64,000 bases of DNA from Spirochaetales bacterium. Its GTDB lineage: Bacteria > Spirochaetota > Spirochaetia > DSM-2461. The DNA lies in NCBI GenBank assembly GCA_022360655.1, contig JAKSCK010000237.1, forward strand, positions 26,091 through 90,090, read 5' to 3'. This document shows positions 43,958-52,820 of the stretch, piece after piece (position 1 is the first letter of the stretch; each line of letters begins with the position of its first letter). Under the pieces are notes generated by a model. That model was not told the origin of the DNA. It worked only from the letters and a program-made list of their open reading frames with translations, and made no database searches. The position numbers were made by a program, and so were the translations under genes.

Positions 43958-43962
43958 TTTTT

Positions 43963-46017
43963 ATGGGTACAACATACACAAAAAGACGCATCTTTTTTGA
44001 CATGCATTTTCCAGAGATCTCTGGGCAAAACATTGCAGAGAACTTTCAGCCGGCTGCCATTGCAGAATCCATGAAGGCCGCCCATGTGGATTCTGTTATT
44101 GCCTTTGCCAAATGCCAGTTTGGAAACTTCTACTACAACACTCCCCAATGGCATAAACACACAGGTCTGGGTTCCCAAGATTTTCTTGCTGAATTTGCCA
44201 AGGAACTGCATAAAAGAGAGATTGAAATCATTGGCTACATCTCCATCTCCTGGGATGAGTGGCAGGCAAATCATCATCCAGACTGGCTTGTGGAAGATTC
44301 CCAGGGACAGAGAGGCACACCTGATGCATTTCGCTGGCGAACCCTCTGCCTCAACTCCCCATACCGAGTAGAAGTGCTCAATCAAGTCCACGAAATTGCC
44401 TCCCTTCCTTACCTGGATGGTATGTGGATTGATATGAGCATCATTGGGGAGGACAGTTGTCATTGTCATCGATGCCGCAAAGCGTTTGAAGATCGTTTCC
44501 ACCGCCCTCTCACCCCCCAAGAAGGCCCCTCTCTCGACTTCCGAAACTTCCGTTATGACACCATTGAGGCCTTTTATTCGGAAGCCTACCAGCGGGCACG
44601 GGAGGCCAATCCAAACTTGGCCCTCACCAACAACTATTGGGGATATCCCTTCTCCTCCTATTCTATGGGGAGCCGTACCATTGGCGCGTTAAAAAACGCC
44701 GATTACACAACTGGTGAAGCCTATACCGACTGGACCGGCATTCTGGCACCAGCCATTTTTTCCCGGTTCTTACGCAGCCTCTCCAAAGGTCGGCCCTTTG
44801 AAGCTCTCATTGGCCGCTTCATCAATACCTGGGATTATTGCCGAAAACCTTTTGAACAACTGGAATATGAATGCCTCACCGTTTTTGCCAACGGCGGCTG
44901 TGTCACCATTGATGATGAACCCTATGCCGATGGTTCCATTGATGAAGAACTGTACTCCCAAGATATTGCCCGCATTTATGGCACCATGGAGCAGTTTGCT
45001 AGTTCTGTCCAAGGAAGTCCTGAGAAGTATTTGGCCATCTATCATTCCTTGAAGAGCAAAGACAACTGCAGTGAAATTGAGTTTATTCGCCGAACCGTTG
45101 GGGCCTTCAAAATGGCTTTTGATTTGAGCATACCTGTGGAATTTGTTTTTGATGAGCAAATCGCGAGTGCCGAGGATCTAAAACCCTATGCTGCCATCCT
45201 TCTTCCAGGCGTTCACTGCATGGATTCGGAAGAAAAACAGCACTTTGCCGATTATGCCCAAGCAGGAGGACGAATCATCAGCTTTGGTGGCTGCGGACTC
45301 TTTGAGGAAAAGGGTTGGGCTGGAATCCAAGATCTGGGCGCACTTCCTCACAGCCTTACCTACAAACAGGAAGCCATTGATGCGCAAACTGGACGCTTCA
45401 TCACCCCCCCCACCCTGGTTCGTGGAGAAGCCAGAAAACTTCACACAACCGGTACAGCCCAGGCCTCAGGTATTCTTCTTGCTCCCGTTTGTCGCAACAC
45501 AAAAGAGGAGTTCTTTCACAACAACCTTCCTGCTCCAGGCAAGGCAGAAATTTCCCCCATTCTGATTCAATCCACCCTGGGCCAAGGGAGCATTTTTGCC
45601 TACTCCCAGCCCTGGAGCGAGCATTATGCAAAGTATCCTGCTGCCCCCTGGCGCAAAACCCTGGCTGAAGCCCTGGAAGGGTTGAAATCCCCAGTTGTTC
45701 AAATACCGGCGTCGAAGCGTCTCGACTCTGTGGTGTACCAGCAAAGTAATGCATTGGTGATCCATCTTATGTTAGCATCGGCTGACCCCGTCATAGGATG
45801 CGGATTGATGGATCCCATGGGAGGGAACTTTGAACGCCCCTATGAAGTTGTGGAGGAAATACAGCCCATGCGGGACATTGTGATGACCATCAGTTCAGAA
45901 CAGACTCCATTAACCGTTCGTAGCCTTTCTGGACGCACCAATCCTAAAATTGACGGTCATACCATTCGTGTGGATGAACTTCGCACCTGGGATGCCCTTG
46001 TTGTGGAGCTTGCATAG
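43963..46017 (+). CDS. GHL6/GH151-like glycoside hydrolase with trimerisation-like domain
   Basis: 684 residues, no signal peptide. The N-terminal 340 residues resemble the GHL6 hypothetical hydrolase barrel: RIFFDMHFPEISG at the start, SVIAFAKCQFGNFYYNT, then LDGMWIDMSIIGEDSCHCHRC. A beta-galactosidase trimerisation-like region follows at about 350-470 (AILLPGVHCMDSEEKQHFADYAQAGGRIISFGG). Proteins of this architecture include GH151 alpha-L-fucosidases, but others lack a known activity, so fucosidase is only a possibility. It probably degrades the imported sugar in the cytoplasm. It sits between the permeases and the regulator, overlapping the latter by one base. Confidence 0.78.
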   Translation: MGTTYTKRRIFFDMHFPEISGQNIAENFQPAAIAESMKAAHVDSVIAFAKCQFGNFYYNTPQWHKHTGLGSQDFLAEFAKELHKREIEIIGYISISWDEWQANHHPDWLVEDSQGQRGTPDAFRWRTLCLNSPYRVEVLNQVHEIASLPYLDGMWIDMSIIGEDSCHCHRCRKAFEDRFHRPLTPQEGPSLDFRNFRYDTIEAFYSEAYQRAREANPNLALTNNYWGYPFSSYSMGSRTIGALKNADYTTGEAYTDWTGILAPAIFSRFLRSLSKGRPFEALIGRFINTWDYCRKPFEQLEYECLTVFANGGCVTIDDEPYADGSIDEELYSQDIARIYGTMEQFASSVQGSPEKYLAIYHSLKSKDNCSEIEFIRRTVGAFKMAFDLSIPVEFVFDEQIASAEDLKPYAAILLPGVHCMDSEEKQHFADYAQAGGRIISFGGCGLFEEKGWAGIQDLGALPHSLTYKQEAIDAQTGRFITPPTLVRGEARKLHTTGTAQASGILLAPVCRNTKEEFFHNNLPAPGKAEISPILIQSTLGQGSIFAYSQPWSEHYAKYPAAPWRKTLAEALEGLKSPVVQIPASKRLDSVVYQQSNALVIHLMLASADPVIGCGLMDPMGGNFERPYEVVEEIQPMRDIVMTISSEQTPLTVRSLSGRTNPKIDGHTIRVDELRTWDALVVELA

Positions 46018-47015
46018 TGGCCAGGGAACGCATCACCACAAAAAAACTTGCCGAACTCTGCGGTGTCTCCCTTGGTACAATAGACCGAGCCCTCAACAAC
46101 AGGCCTGGCATTCGCGAAAGCACTCGTGAACGCGTTCTTGCTGCTGCCGCAGAGTATGGATACAAACCCAACCACATTGGACGAAGCCTGCAATCCGGCC
46201 GAACCATGGACATTGGTGTGGTGGTGCATGACCTGGATAATCGCTTCTTTTCCCAGCTTGTGAATGCCATCCAACAAGATGCCTGGGAACGAGGATACTT
46301 CATCCAACTGGCCGTAACACTGCGTGATCCTCAGCGGGAAAAAGCCGTTCTGGAACACATGATTGAGCGCAATGTGGATGGGATTCTCCTTTTTCCGGCA
46401 GGAAAAGAGGAAGAGCTGGGCCAGTATTTGTCCAGCCTCCCCCTCCCCGTTGTGGCCATTGGAAATGCCCTCTTTCCAGAAGGATGCTGTAGCCTCGTCG
46501 GTTTAGATGATCGAACCCTTATTGACCAGGCCACACAGGCGGCCATCCAACGGGGCTACACCCGACTGGGATTTGTGGCCCCCTATCTCAAAACCAGCCA
46601 ACATCTCAACAATTTTGAAGCAGAAGAACGTCTCAATGGTTTTCTGGCCGCTGCCCAAAAAGCTGGAGTGGAGAGTTTTGTTCTTGATGATTGGGATTAT
46701 CTTCAGCAACTCGAACAGGTTCCCTGGAAAAAAGCTCAGACAGCCTTGATCTGCACCAGTGATATTTTTGCCCTAGAAGTGGTGAACCAGCTCCATCAGC
46801 TTGGTTTATCCATTCCCCAGGATGTGGGTGTGATGGGATTTGATGACATTGATATTCTTCGGTATGCCAGCACAGCTCTCACCACCGTCCGTTATCCCGT
46901 CGGTGAAATTGGGCGGATGGCCGTGCGTCGACTGCTGCAAGAAATGGATGATGCCACCCTCACACCTGAAAAAGTGTCACTGGATTCTCGCATCATCTGG
47001 CGGGATTCACTCTAG
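46017..47015 (+). CDS. LacI-family transcriptional regulator
   Basis: 332 residues from GTG 46017, whose G is the last base of the upstream TAG stop. The N-terminal HTH reads TTKKLAELCGVSLGTIDRALNNRPGI with the hinge YKPNHIGRSLQSGRT. A periplasmic-binding-like effector domain (about 62-332) follows with MGFDDIDILRYASTALTTVRYP. It is the last gene of the operon. It probably represses the operon promoter at the three CGTGCACGTTAAC-like repeats, autoregulating in the process. The inducer is unknown. Confidence 0.93.
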   Translation: MARERITTKKLAELCGVSLGTIDRALNNRPGIRESTRERVLAAAAEYGYKPNHIGRSLQSGRTMDIGVVVHDLDNRFFSQLVNAIQQDAWERGYFIQLAVTLRDPQREKAVLEHMIERNVDGILLFPAGKEEELGQYLSSLPLPVVAIGNALFPEGCCSLVGLDDRTLIDQATQAAIQRGYTRLGFVAPYLKTSQHLNNFEAEERLNGFLAAAQKAGVESFVLDDWDYLQQLEQVPWKKAQTALICTSDIFALEVVNQLHQLGLSIPQDVGVMGFDDIDILRYASTALTTVRYPVGEIGRMAVRRLLQEMDDATLTPEKVSLDSRIIWRDSL

Positions 47016-47032
47016 TCAAAAACTCAAGATCG

Positions 47033-47055
47033 ACCCCGCTGCTCCGCAGCGGGGT
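47033..47055 (+). terminator. ATCGACCCC-type hairpin between convergent lacI and ygiQ genes
   Basis: ACCCCGCTGC/GCAGCGGGGT, perfect 10-bp stem with a TCC loop, preceded by AAGATCG and followed by GTTTG. It lies 17 bases past the regulator stop and 19 bases from the stop of the opposing gene. Confidence 0.75.
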
Positions 47056-47074
47056 GTTTGAGGAGGATGAGACC

Positions 47075-49117
47075 TTAGCGCCTCTTTCCTCTGCCGCGGT
47101 TCTTTGTTCCGCCCTGCGGGCGATTGCTCTGATTTCCCGAACGCCCGCTATTGTGAGAGGCTGCTTTCCCTTGGTTGGATTTCTGGCCTCGAGAAGACGG
47201 TCCTTGGGCGTTCTGGCCGGGGGCCATTCCCCGACGCCCCCGCCGGCCGGAGGAGGCCGGCGCCTCACCCCTTCGCCCCCGCGAAGGGGTCGGCCGAGAA
47301 TTCCGGGAACCAGGAGATGGGGACATATAATCCCCTTCTGCAGGCACCAGACACTTAGGACCACGGCCAATCAAATCCCCCCGTCCCGCTTTTCGAAGAG
47401 CCTTGCGCACAATGTCACGATTCTCTGGCCGGTTGTACTGCAAGAGAGCCCGCTGCATGGCCTTTTCCAAACCATCCGAGGGAATATGCACATTCTTGCC
47501 AGACATGGGATCAATCCCGGTGTACCACATGCAGGTGGAGAGGGTTCCTGGAGTGGGATAAAAGTCTTGGACCTGATCCGGAATAAAACCAGAATCCCGA
47601 AGATGTTCGGCCAAGATGATGGCATCCTTGAGACGAGAACCTGGATGACCAGAAATGAAATAGGGCACCAAGTACTGTTTCTTGCCCAGTTGAGCATTCA
47701 CCTGGCCATAGCGCTCCACAAAGCGCTCGTACACTTGACGTTTGGGTTTGCCCATCACCCGCAGAACATCGGGAGACACATGTTCGGGAGCCACCTTCAA
47801 CTGACCACTCACATGATGCTCGCAAAGTTCACGCAGAAAATCATGGGTGGTATCGGCCTGGAGATAATCAAATCGTATGCCAGAACGAATGAAAACCTTC
47901 TTCACCTTATCCAGTGAACGCAGTTTTCTCAGCAGTTGGATGTAATCCCCGTGGTCGGCTTTGAGGGCCTTGCAGGGTTCAGGAGCCAAACAGCGTTTGC
48001 CAGGACAGGCGCCCTTGGTCCCCTGTTTGGCACAGGCGGGATCACGGAAGTTGGCGGTGGGACCGCCCACATCATGGATGTATCCCTTGAATCCTGGATC
48101 ATCAATGAGAATTTGGGCCTCTTCCATCAAGGAATCATGGCTACGAGATTTTACAATGCGCCCCTGATGGAAGGCCAAGGCGCAGAAAGCGCAGGCTCCA
48201 AAACAGCCCCGACTGGACACCAAGCTGTATTTCACTTCTTCCACGGCCGGAACCGGTTCGGTGTAAGAAGGATGGGCCTCCCGGGCATAAGGAAGGGCAT
48301 ACACCTCATCCATTTCCTCCCGAGTCAGAGGTTTGGCTGGAGGATTTTGCACCACCGATCGAGAACCATAGGATTCCACCAGCACCTGTCCGGTGAAAGG
48401 ATCGGCATTTTCATACTGAAGGCGAAAGCTCTGGGCAAACCGACTGCGCTTGGCTTTGAGTTCCTCATGGGAGGGAAGAATCAAGGCCTCTTTGGGAACC
48501 TCATCACTGGGACAGGCGTACAGTGTACCTGGGATTTCCCGTATGGATGAAACTGGACGGCCCTTGTCCAAAGCCGCCGCAATGCCCTTGATGGCCCGCT
48601 CCCCCATTCCGTAAATCACCAGATCTGCCTTGGAATCCAGAAGGATGGAACGACGCAGGGAATCCTTCCAATAGTCATAATGCGCCATACGCCGCAGGGA
48701 GGCTTCCAGGCCGCCCAAAATCACTGGCATTCCCTTGTAGGCCTGCCGCACCAGATTGGCATACACAATGGCCGCCCGGTCGGGACGCTTTCCGGCCTTT
48801 CCCCCCGGAGTGTAAGCATCTTGTCGACGCTTTTTCTTGGCCGCTGTGTAGTGATTCACCATGGAATCCAGATTTCCTGAAGTCACCAAGAACCCCAGCC
48901 GAGGACGGCCCAAAACTTTGAGAGAATTGGGGGTGGTCCAATCCGGTTGAGCAATGATGCCAACCCGGAAACCTTGGGCTTCCAGGACACGGGTAATCAC
49001 CGCCGCTCCAAAGGAGGGGTGGTCCACATAGGCATCACCGGTCACCAGCACAAAGTCAAGCTGGTCCCATTCTTTATCAGCCATATCTTGGGAACTGATG
49101 GGCAGGAAGGAATTCAT
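47075..49117 (-). CDS. ygiQ: YgiQ/UPF0313 radical SAM protein
   Basis: 680 residues. The N-terminus MNSFLPISSQ...DFVLVTGDAYVDHPSFG is characteristic of the family. The radical-SAM cluster motif is CFGACAFC (about 308-315), in the Cx3Cx2C form. The HPG and LTPSR-like segments of the family are followed by an unusual tail of about 90 residues, very rich in Arg, Gly, Ser, Gln and Asn. This tail starts with a run of PSRGRR-like repeats. The biochemical role of the family is unknown. The MerR/TipAS gene lies 87 bases upstream on the same strand. Confidence 0.92.
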   Translation of the reverse strand: MNSFLPISSQDMADKEWDQLDFVLVTGDAYVDHPSFGAAVITRVLEAQGFRVGIIAQPDWTTPNSLKVLGRPRLGFLVTSGNLDSMVNHYTAAKKKRRQDAYTPGGKAGKRPDRAAIVYANLVRQAYKGMPVILGGLEASLRRMAHYDYWKDSLRRSILLDSKADLVIYGMGERAIKGIAAALDKGRPVSSIREIPGTLYACPSDEVPKEALILPSHEELKAKRSRFAQSFRLQYENADPFTGQVLVESYGSRSVVQNPPAKPLTREEMDEVYALPYAREAHPSYTEPVPAVEEVKYSLVSSRGCFGACAFCALAFHQGRIVKSRSHDSLMEEAQILIDDPGFKGYIHDVGGPTANFRDPACAKQGTKGACPGKRCLAPEPCKALKADHGDYIQLLRKLRSLDKVKKVFIRSGIRFDYLQADTTHDFLRELCEHHVSGQLKVAPEHVSPDVLRVMGKPKRQVYERFVERYGQVNAQLGKKQYLVPYFISGHPGSRLKDAIILAEHLRDSGFIPDQVQDFYPTPGTLSTCMWYTGIDPMSGKNVHIPSDGLEKAMQRALLQYNRPENRDIVRKALRKAGRGDLIGRGPKCLVPAEGDYMSPSPGSRNSRPTPSRGRRGEAPASSGRRGRRGMAPGQNAQGPSSRGQKSNQGKAASHNSGRSGNQSNRPQGGTKNRGRGKRR

Positions 49118-49204
49118 TGCTCCCGATTATCCCGATTTCCCCCCTGGTGGACCAGCGTCATCCCCAGGAAACCCTGTCCTCTTCACGGAGAATCCACGAG
49201 GACC

Positions 49205-49951
49205 TCAAGTATGAGCATCCACATAACAGGCAATCACCTGGGCAAAAAATGCTCCTAAGCCTGGTGCAAACGCGTCATAAAATGCGGCAAACCGCTCATC
49301 TTCTCCATAGCTTTGCCCCAAATCCCGGAATGCTGGAAATGAGGCCTCCCAAAACTGATTCACATACTCATGTTGACGCTTGGCAAGAGCCAAGGCCCCA
49401 GGAGCATCCACTGGGCCACCCAAGAACTCCACCAATTCCTTTGCAATGGTTTGTCCTTCTGCAAAAACGGCCGCCTTTTTCTCATCACTCCATGAAGCCA
49501 TGCGCTGTTCACTGGCCTCCACGGCAGAGGCTCCATATTCCGCCACAGCCTCATCCCGATACTGGGCTTCTGCCTCTTCAAAACCTTGAAACTTATCTTC
49601 ATCACTCATGGTGTTCTCCTCCTCATCCAATTCCTTTAACGTGTTCTTCACTGTTTTTTGAATGGCCTTTAACCGGCGAATGCGCCCCTCCAATAATCGC
49701 TGGTGCTCTTCTAAAGCCCGACGCTGTGCAAAACCAGGTAAATCCAAAATTCGCCGAATTTCCTTGAGTGGTACATCCATTTCCCGAAACAGCAGGATTT
49801 GCTGCAAACGGTCTAACTCCTCTAGGCCATAGCTTCGATACCCCGAGGCCCTCCGATGCGATGGAATCAGGAGTCCCACATCCTCATAATGCCGTAAAGT
49901 TCGGCAACTGACTTTCGCCAATCTGGCCAAGGCACCAATGCTGTATTCCAT
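49205..49951 (-). CDS. MerR-family regulator with TipAS effector domain
   Basis: 248 residues. A winged-helix MerR domain (YSIGALARLAKVSCRTLRHYEDVGLL) and a dimerisation coiled coil to about 115 precede a C-terminal TipAS domain (about 120-248: QYRDEAVAEYG, FAAFYDAFAPGLGAFFAQVIACYV). TipAS domains bind hydrophobic drugs or peptides and the regulator activates promoters with over-long spacers. Its own promoter region shows a 19-bp spacer between TTGAGC and TAGAGT, fitting autoregulation. GGAG precedes ATG. Confidence 0.92.
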   Translation of the reverse strand: MEYSIGALARLAKVSCRTLRHYEDVGLLIPSHRRASGYRSYGLEELDRLQQILLFREMDVPLKEIRRILDLPGFAQRRALEEHQRLLEGRIRRLKAIQKTVKNTLKELDEEENTMSDEDKFQGFEEAEAQYRDEAVAEYGASAVEASEQRMASWSDEKKAAVFAEGQTIAKELVEFLGGPVDAPGALALAKRQHEYVNQFWEASFPAFRDLGQSYGEDERFAAFYDAFAPGLGAFFAQVIACYVDAHT

Positions 49952-49975
49952 ACATCTCCATCCATGGATTTCATT

Positions 49976-50006
49976 ACTCTAAAGTATGACGTAACGGTAA
50001 GCTCAA
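49976..50006 (-). promoter_or_regulatory. MerR-type promoter with 19-bp spacer upstream of merR/tipAS
   Basis: On the minus strand TTGAGC (50001-50006), 19 bp, TAGAGT (49976-49981). The spacer holds TGACGTAACGGTAA, an imperfect dyad resembling operators of the MerR drug-sensing group. Confidence 0.55.
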
Positions 50007-50029
50007 GGATTGTTTTCTCTATTAGATCG

Positions 50030-50052
50030 ACCCCGGCGCTCACCGCCGGGGT
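50030..50052 (+). terminator. ATCGACCCC-type hairpin, orphan copy
   Basis: ACCCCGGCG/CGCCGGGGT, 9-bp stem with a 5-base loop, preceded by TTAGATCG. It resembles the 63041 and 47033 hairpins closely. No plus-strand gene ends here, and it lacks a T-tract on either strand, so terminator function is doubtful. The rest of 50053-50272 holds no supported gene. Confidence 0.5.
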
Positions 50053-50272
50053 AAAAGAAAAAAATCACACATCAGGAGCTGTCGTGAATCACATCAATCC
50101 TGTGAACATGAGTAATTTAAAGACGCAGCATGCATCCCCATTCAGAACGGTTTGAACAACATAAGCATCAAAAGAAGAGCAGAACAGTCACACGTTTTAT
50201 ACTGTTGCTAAGGTTTACCATCTTTAAATTCGATGCACACGCATTTACCCTATAAAAAGACTCCTGATGGAA

Positions 50273-52558
50273 TCAGTTTTCCTCAACCATCACATTCATT
50301 CCTTCATATGAAAGAAGATTATATTCGCGTTGCTTTTCTTTAGGAGAAATTCCATAGAATCGTTTAAATGCTTTATAAAACGTATTCATGTTTCTGTATC
50401 CACATTTCCGTGCAACATCATTGATTGATTCAGACGAAATCTTGATTAAAGAAAGTGCATGAGTAAGCCGCTTTTCCTCAATGAAGTTTCCAATTGAAAC
50501 GCCATAGTGTTCTTTAAATATGGTGGTGAGATACCCAGGAGTAAAACCAAGTTGATCTGACAACATGGCCACAGAAAGAGAATAATCATGGAAGTTCTCT
50601 TCAATAATATTCCTTAAAGACTCTAAGATTTTATAATTCTTTGTGTTATGGGCACTATGGGTATTCTGATAACTCTTCTCTACAATTGATAGAACTTTAC
50701 TCTTCAACTCAGATATGTTGTCAACAGTTTGCAAATACAAAAAATCATTTATTTCAAGTGCAAGATCATCACTGCTGACATTAATCATCGATAATATCTT
50801 TAGTAAAAGACTAATAATATACAATTTAAACTGCGCTTTATAAACCTGCGACCATTTCTTTTCTGTTTCCAACGAAGGAAACAAGTTCTCAAGTGATTTC
50901 AACAGCTTATTAAACTGTCCTTTCTTTATAAAAAGTAAAATTTCACTTTCTTTATTTAATGGCAGATTCAAGGTTATATCGCTATTACAAATCTCATTGA
51001 AATACGTGATTGTTGATACAGATTTTTGACTAAAATAATTTTTAACAAATAAGGCTTCGCTATAAGAATCCATGATTTGCGAATATGATGATTTAACATC
51101 TCCTATATAGATATTAAACGACTTGCTATCAAACTCATCATTCAGCACTTCATATGTGGAATTCATGCCTTTCTCAATCATTCCTAATTCCGAATTAGAA
51201 AGTGAGAGAATAACGGCAATACTTTGATTATTGGATTCGTAGGTAAGTATTTCTGAATCCATATATCTTTGCATTGATAATTTAAAAATCTCTAAAAATC
51301 GACTACTATTCTCATAATCTTTAATATCATTCGTTAGAATAACAACTCTATAGTTTGTATTGGTCCAATGGATTTCCGCTTCTTCCAGCTCTGATTGGAA
51401 ATCATGAGAAGAAGCAAAGCTTCCTGATAAAAGTTTATATGTAAAATTTGACTTTAAAAGCAGTCTTCTCTTCTCTGTTATTTTTTGCAGTTCCTTTCTG
51501 TCATTATATAAGTTATCTATATCGTCTAACAATGATTTAAACCCTTTATCAATTGACTTAGAGTTTTTACTGCTAATTCTCCTTACCAGCTCTTTGTAAG
51601 GCTTATTTGTAGTGGTATATAAAAAAGTAAAAATACTAAGAAAAATGATAGTAAATATTCCGGTAATAATTGAAATAGCCTTGGGAATATATGCAAGTTG
51701 CTCCTTTATTAATTGAGTCGGTATTGCTTTGACAAGCATCCAGTTACTATCAAGTGAAGAGTCAAAGAAAAAAAGAAAGTTCTTATTATCTTCTAATTTA
51801 TCAAACTGTTTCTCTTGAATATCTTGATAAAAATCACTTTTCGTAGAATCATCAATGTAATCTGAATTTGATTTCTCTACCAATAAATTGTTTTTATAAA
51901 ATATTGCAATAAAACCACACTTTGAAATATCCTGTTCTAGCTGATTCAACATTTCTTTGGAAGAAAACTCAACCATCAAAACACCTTTTTTGTTAATAGA
52001 ATCAGCAGGGAGCTTAAAGGTAAAGAGAACTGTCTTAATTCGATTCCCAAGAGAGTTTATTCGACTACCTACTAAAAAATTATTGCTACTTTTTTCTGAT
52101 TTTAAATAGTATCTCCAGCTCTCATAATCGAATGAGTTAATTTTGAAATGATCATCATACATATATTCTAGCTGTGTTGTTGTATCATTTCCAATATAAG
52201 CTTCAGACTTATAAAAAAGAGTTCCAACATTGACAATAAAAGGGTTTAGAGGAAGAAGAGTATTGTAATATTGACTGTATCCTTTCATGTCCATTACATT
52301 ACTATTCACATCGTTAATATCATATTCATAGAAAGTTTTTGTTGAGGACAAACAATTTACTTGAGCGCAAATCAAAAAAAGATTTTTTATAACTTTTGAA
52401 AATTTTTGTACTTGTGAATGAAATTCTTGGTTCTCAACCTGTGTAAAATACTTATGGATTTCACCATAACCAACACTAAAAAGAAAAGAACCAAAACAAA
52501 CAAAAACTATCAAGATCACAATATATGATATGAAAACTTTATCATACAGTCTTTTCAT
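50273..52558 (-). CDS. Membrane-bound AraC-family regulator of the AT-rich Lpl locus
   Basis: 761 residues from MKRLYDKVF; the track TTG at 52612 is inside a terminator-like hairpin, and ATG 52582 is another option. No start has a good ribosome site. TM1 about 8-30, an extracytoplasmic sensor about 31-295, TM2 about 300-325, a cytoplasmic linker with a divergent degraded GGDEF-like segment, and a C-terminal AraC domain (AMLSDQLGFTPGYLTTIFKEHYG, NDVARKCGYRNMNTFYKAFKRFYG). This one-component sensor type usually regulates the adjacent LplABC-type transporter. The coding sequence is strikingly AT-rich compared with neighbours. Confidence 0.85.
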   Translation of the reverse strand: MKRLYDKVFISYIVILIVFVCFGSFLFSVGYGEIHKYFTQVENQEFHSQVQKFSKVIKNLFLICAQVNCLSSTKTFYEYDINDVNSNVMDMKGYSQYYNTLLPLNPFIVNVGTLFYKSEAYIGNDTTTQLEYMYDDHFKINSFDYESWRYYLKSEKSSNNFLVGSRINSLGNRIKTVLFTFKLPADSINKKGVLMVEFSSKEMLNQLEQDISKCGFIAIFYKNNLLVEKSNSDYIDDSTKSDFYQDIQEKQFDKLEDNKNFLFFFDSSLDSNWMLVKAIPTQLIKEQLAYIPKAISIITGIFTIIFLSIFTFLYTTTNKPYKELVRRISSKNSKSIDKGFKSLLDDIDNLYNDRKELQKITEKRRLLLKSNFTYKLLSGSFASSHDFQSELEEAEIHWTNTNYRVVILTNDIKDYENSSRFLEIFKLSMQRYMDSEILTYESNNQSIAVILSLSNSELGMIEKGMNSTYEVLNDEFDSKSFNIYIGDVKSSYSQIMDSYSEALFVKNYFSQKSVSTITYFNEICNSDITLNLPLNKESEILLFIKKGQFNKLLKSLENLFPSLETEKKWSQVYKAQFKLYIISLLLKILSMINVSSDDLALEINDFLYLQTVDNISELKSKVLSIVEKSYQNTHSAHNTKNYKILESLRNIIEENFHDYSLSVAMLSDQLGFTPGYLTTIFKEHYGVSIGNFIEEKRLTHALSLIKISSESINDVARKCGYRNMNTFYKAFKRFYGISPKEKQREYNLLSYEGMNVMVEEN

Positions 52559-52590
52559 GCTTAAATTTACTATAGATTTCATGTAAAAAC

Positions 52591-52620
52591 AAGGGATATT
52601 GTCTGATGTCAATATCCCTT
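52591..52620 (-). terminator. Terminator between the binding-protein gene and the AraC gene
   Basis: On the minus strand AAGGGATATTG/CAATATCCCTT (perfect 11 bp, 8-base loop) followed by GTTTTTAC. It ends transcription from the transporter operon just before the regulator gene. The rest of 52621-52820 has no supported gene. Confidence 0.8.
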
Positions 52621-52820
52621 GCCAACTTTATAAGCTCTATAATTAAACTTGTTTTTATTAAATATTTTGTTCGAGCAAAAAACCAGAGTACATCATCTTC
52701 TTATAAATATAGAGAAATAATGCAAGCTTTCTTTGCAACATATTCAACTTATCATTGTATCAAATACTCACACGCATTCCATGCTCAAACACTATCTCTA
52801 TAAATGTAAAATGGACCTAC

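Noticed and set aside
47054-47917. Plus ORF of 287 aa opposite ygiQ
   Set aside because: Shadow of the radical SAM gene; Pro/Arg-rich start arises from the reversed RG-rich tail.
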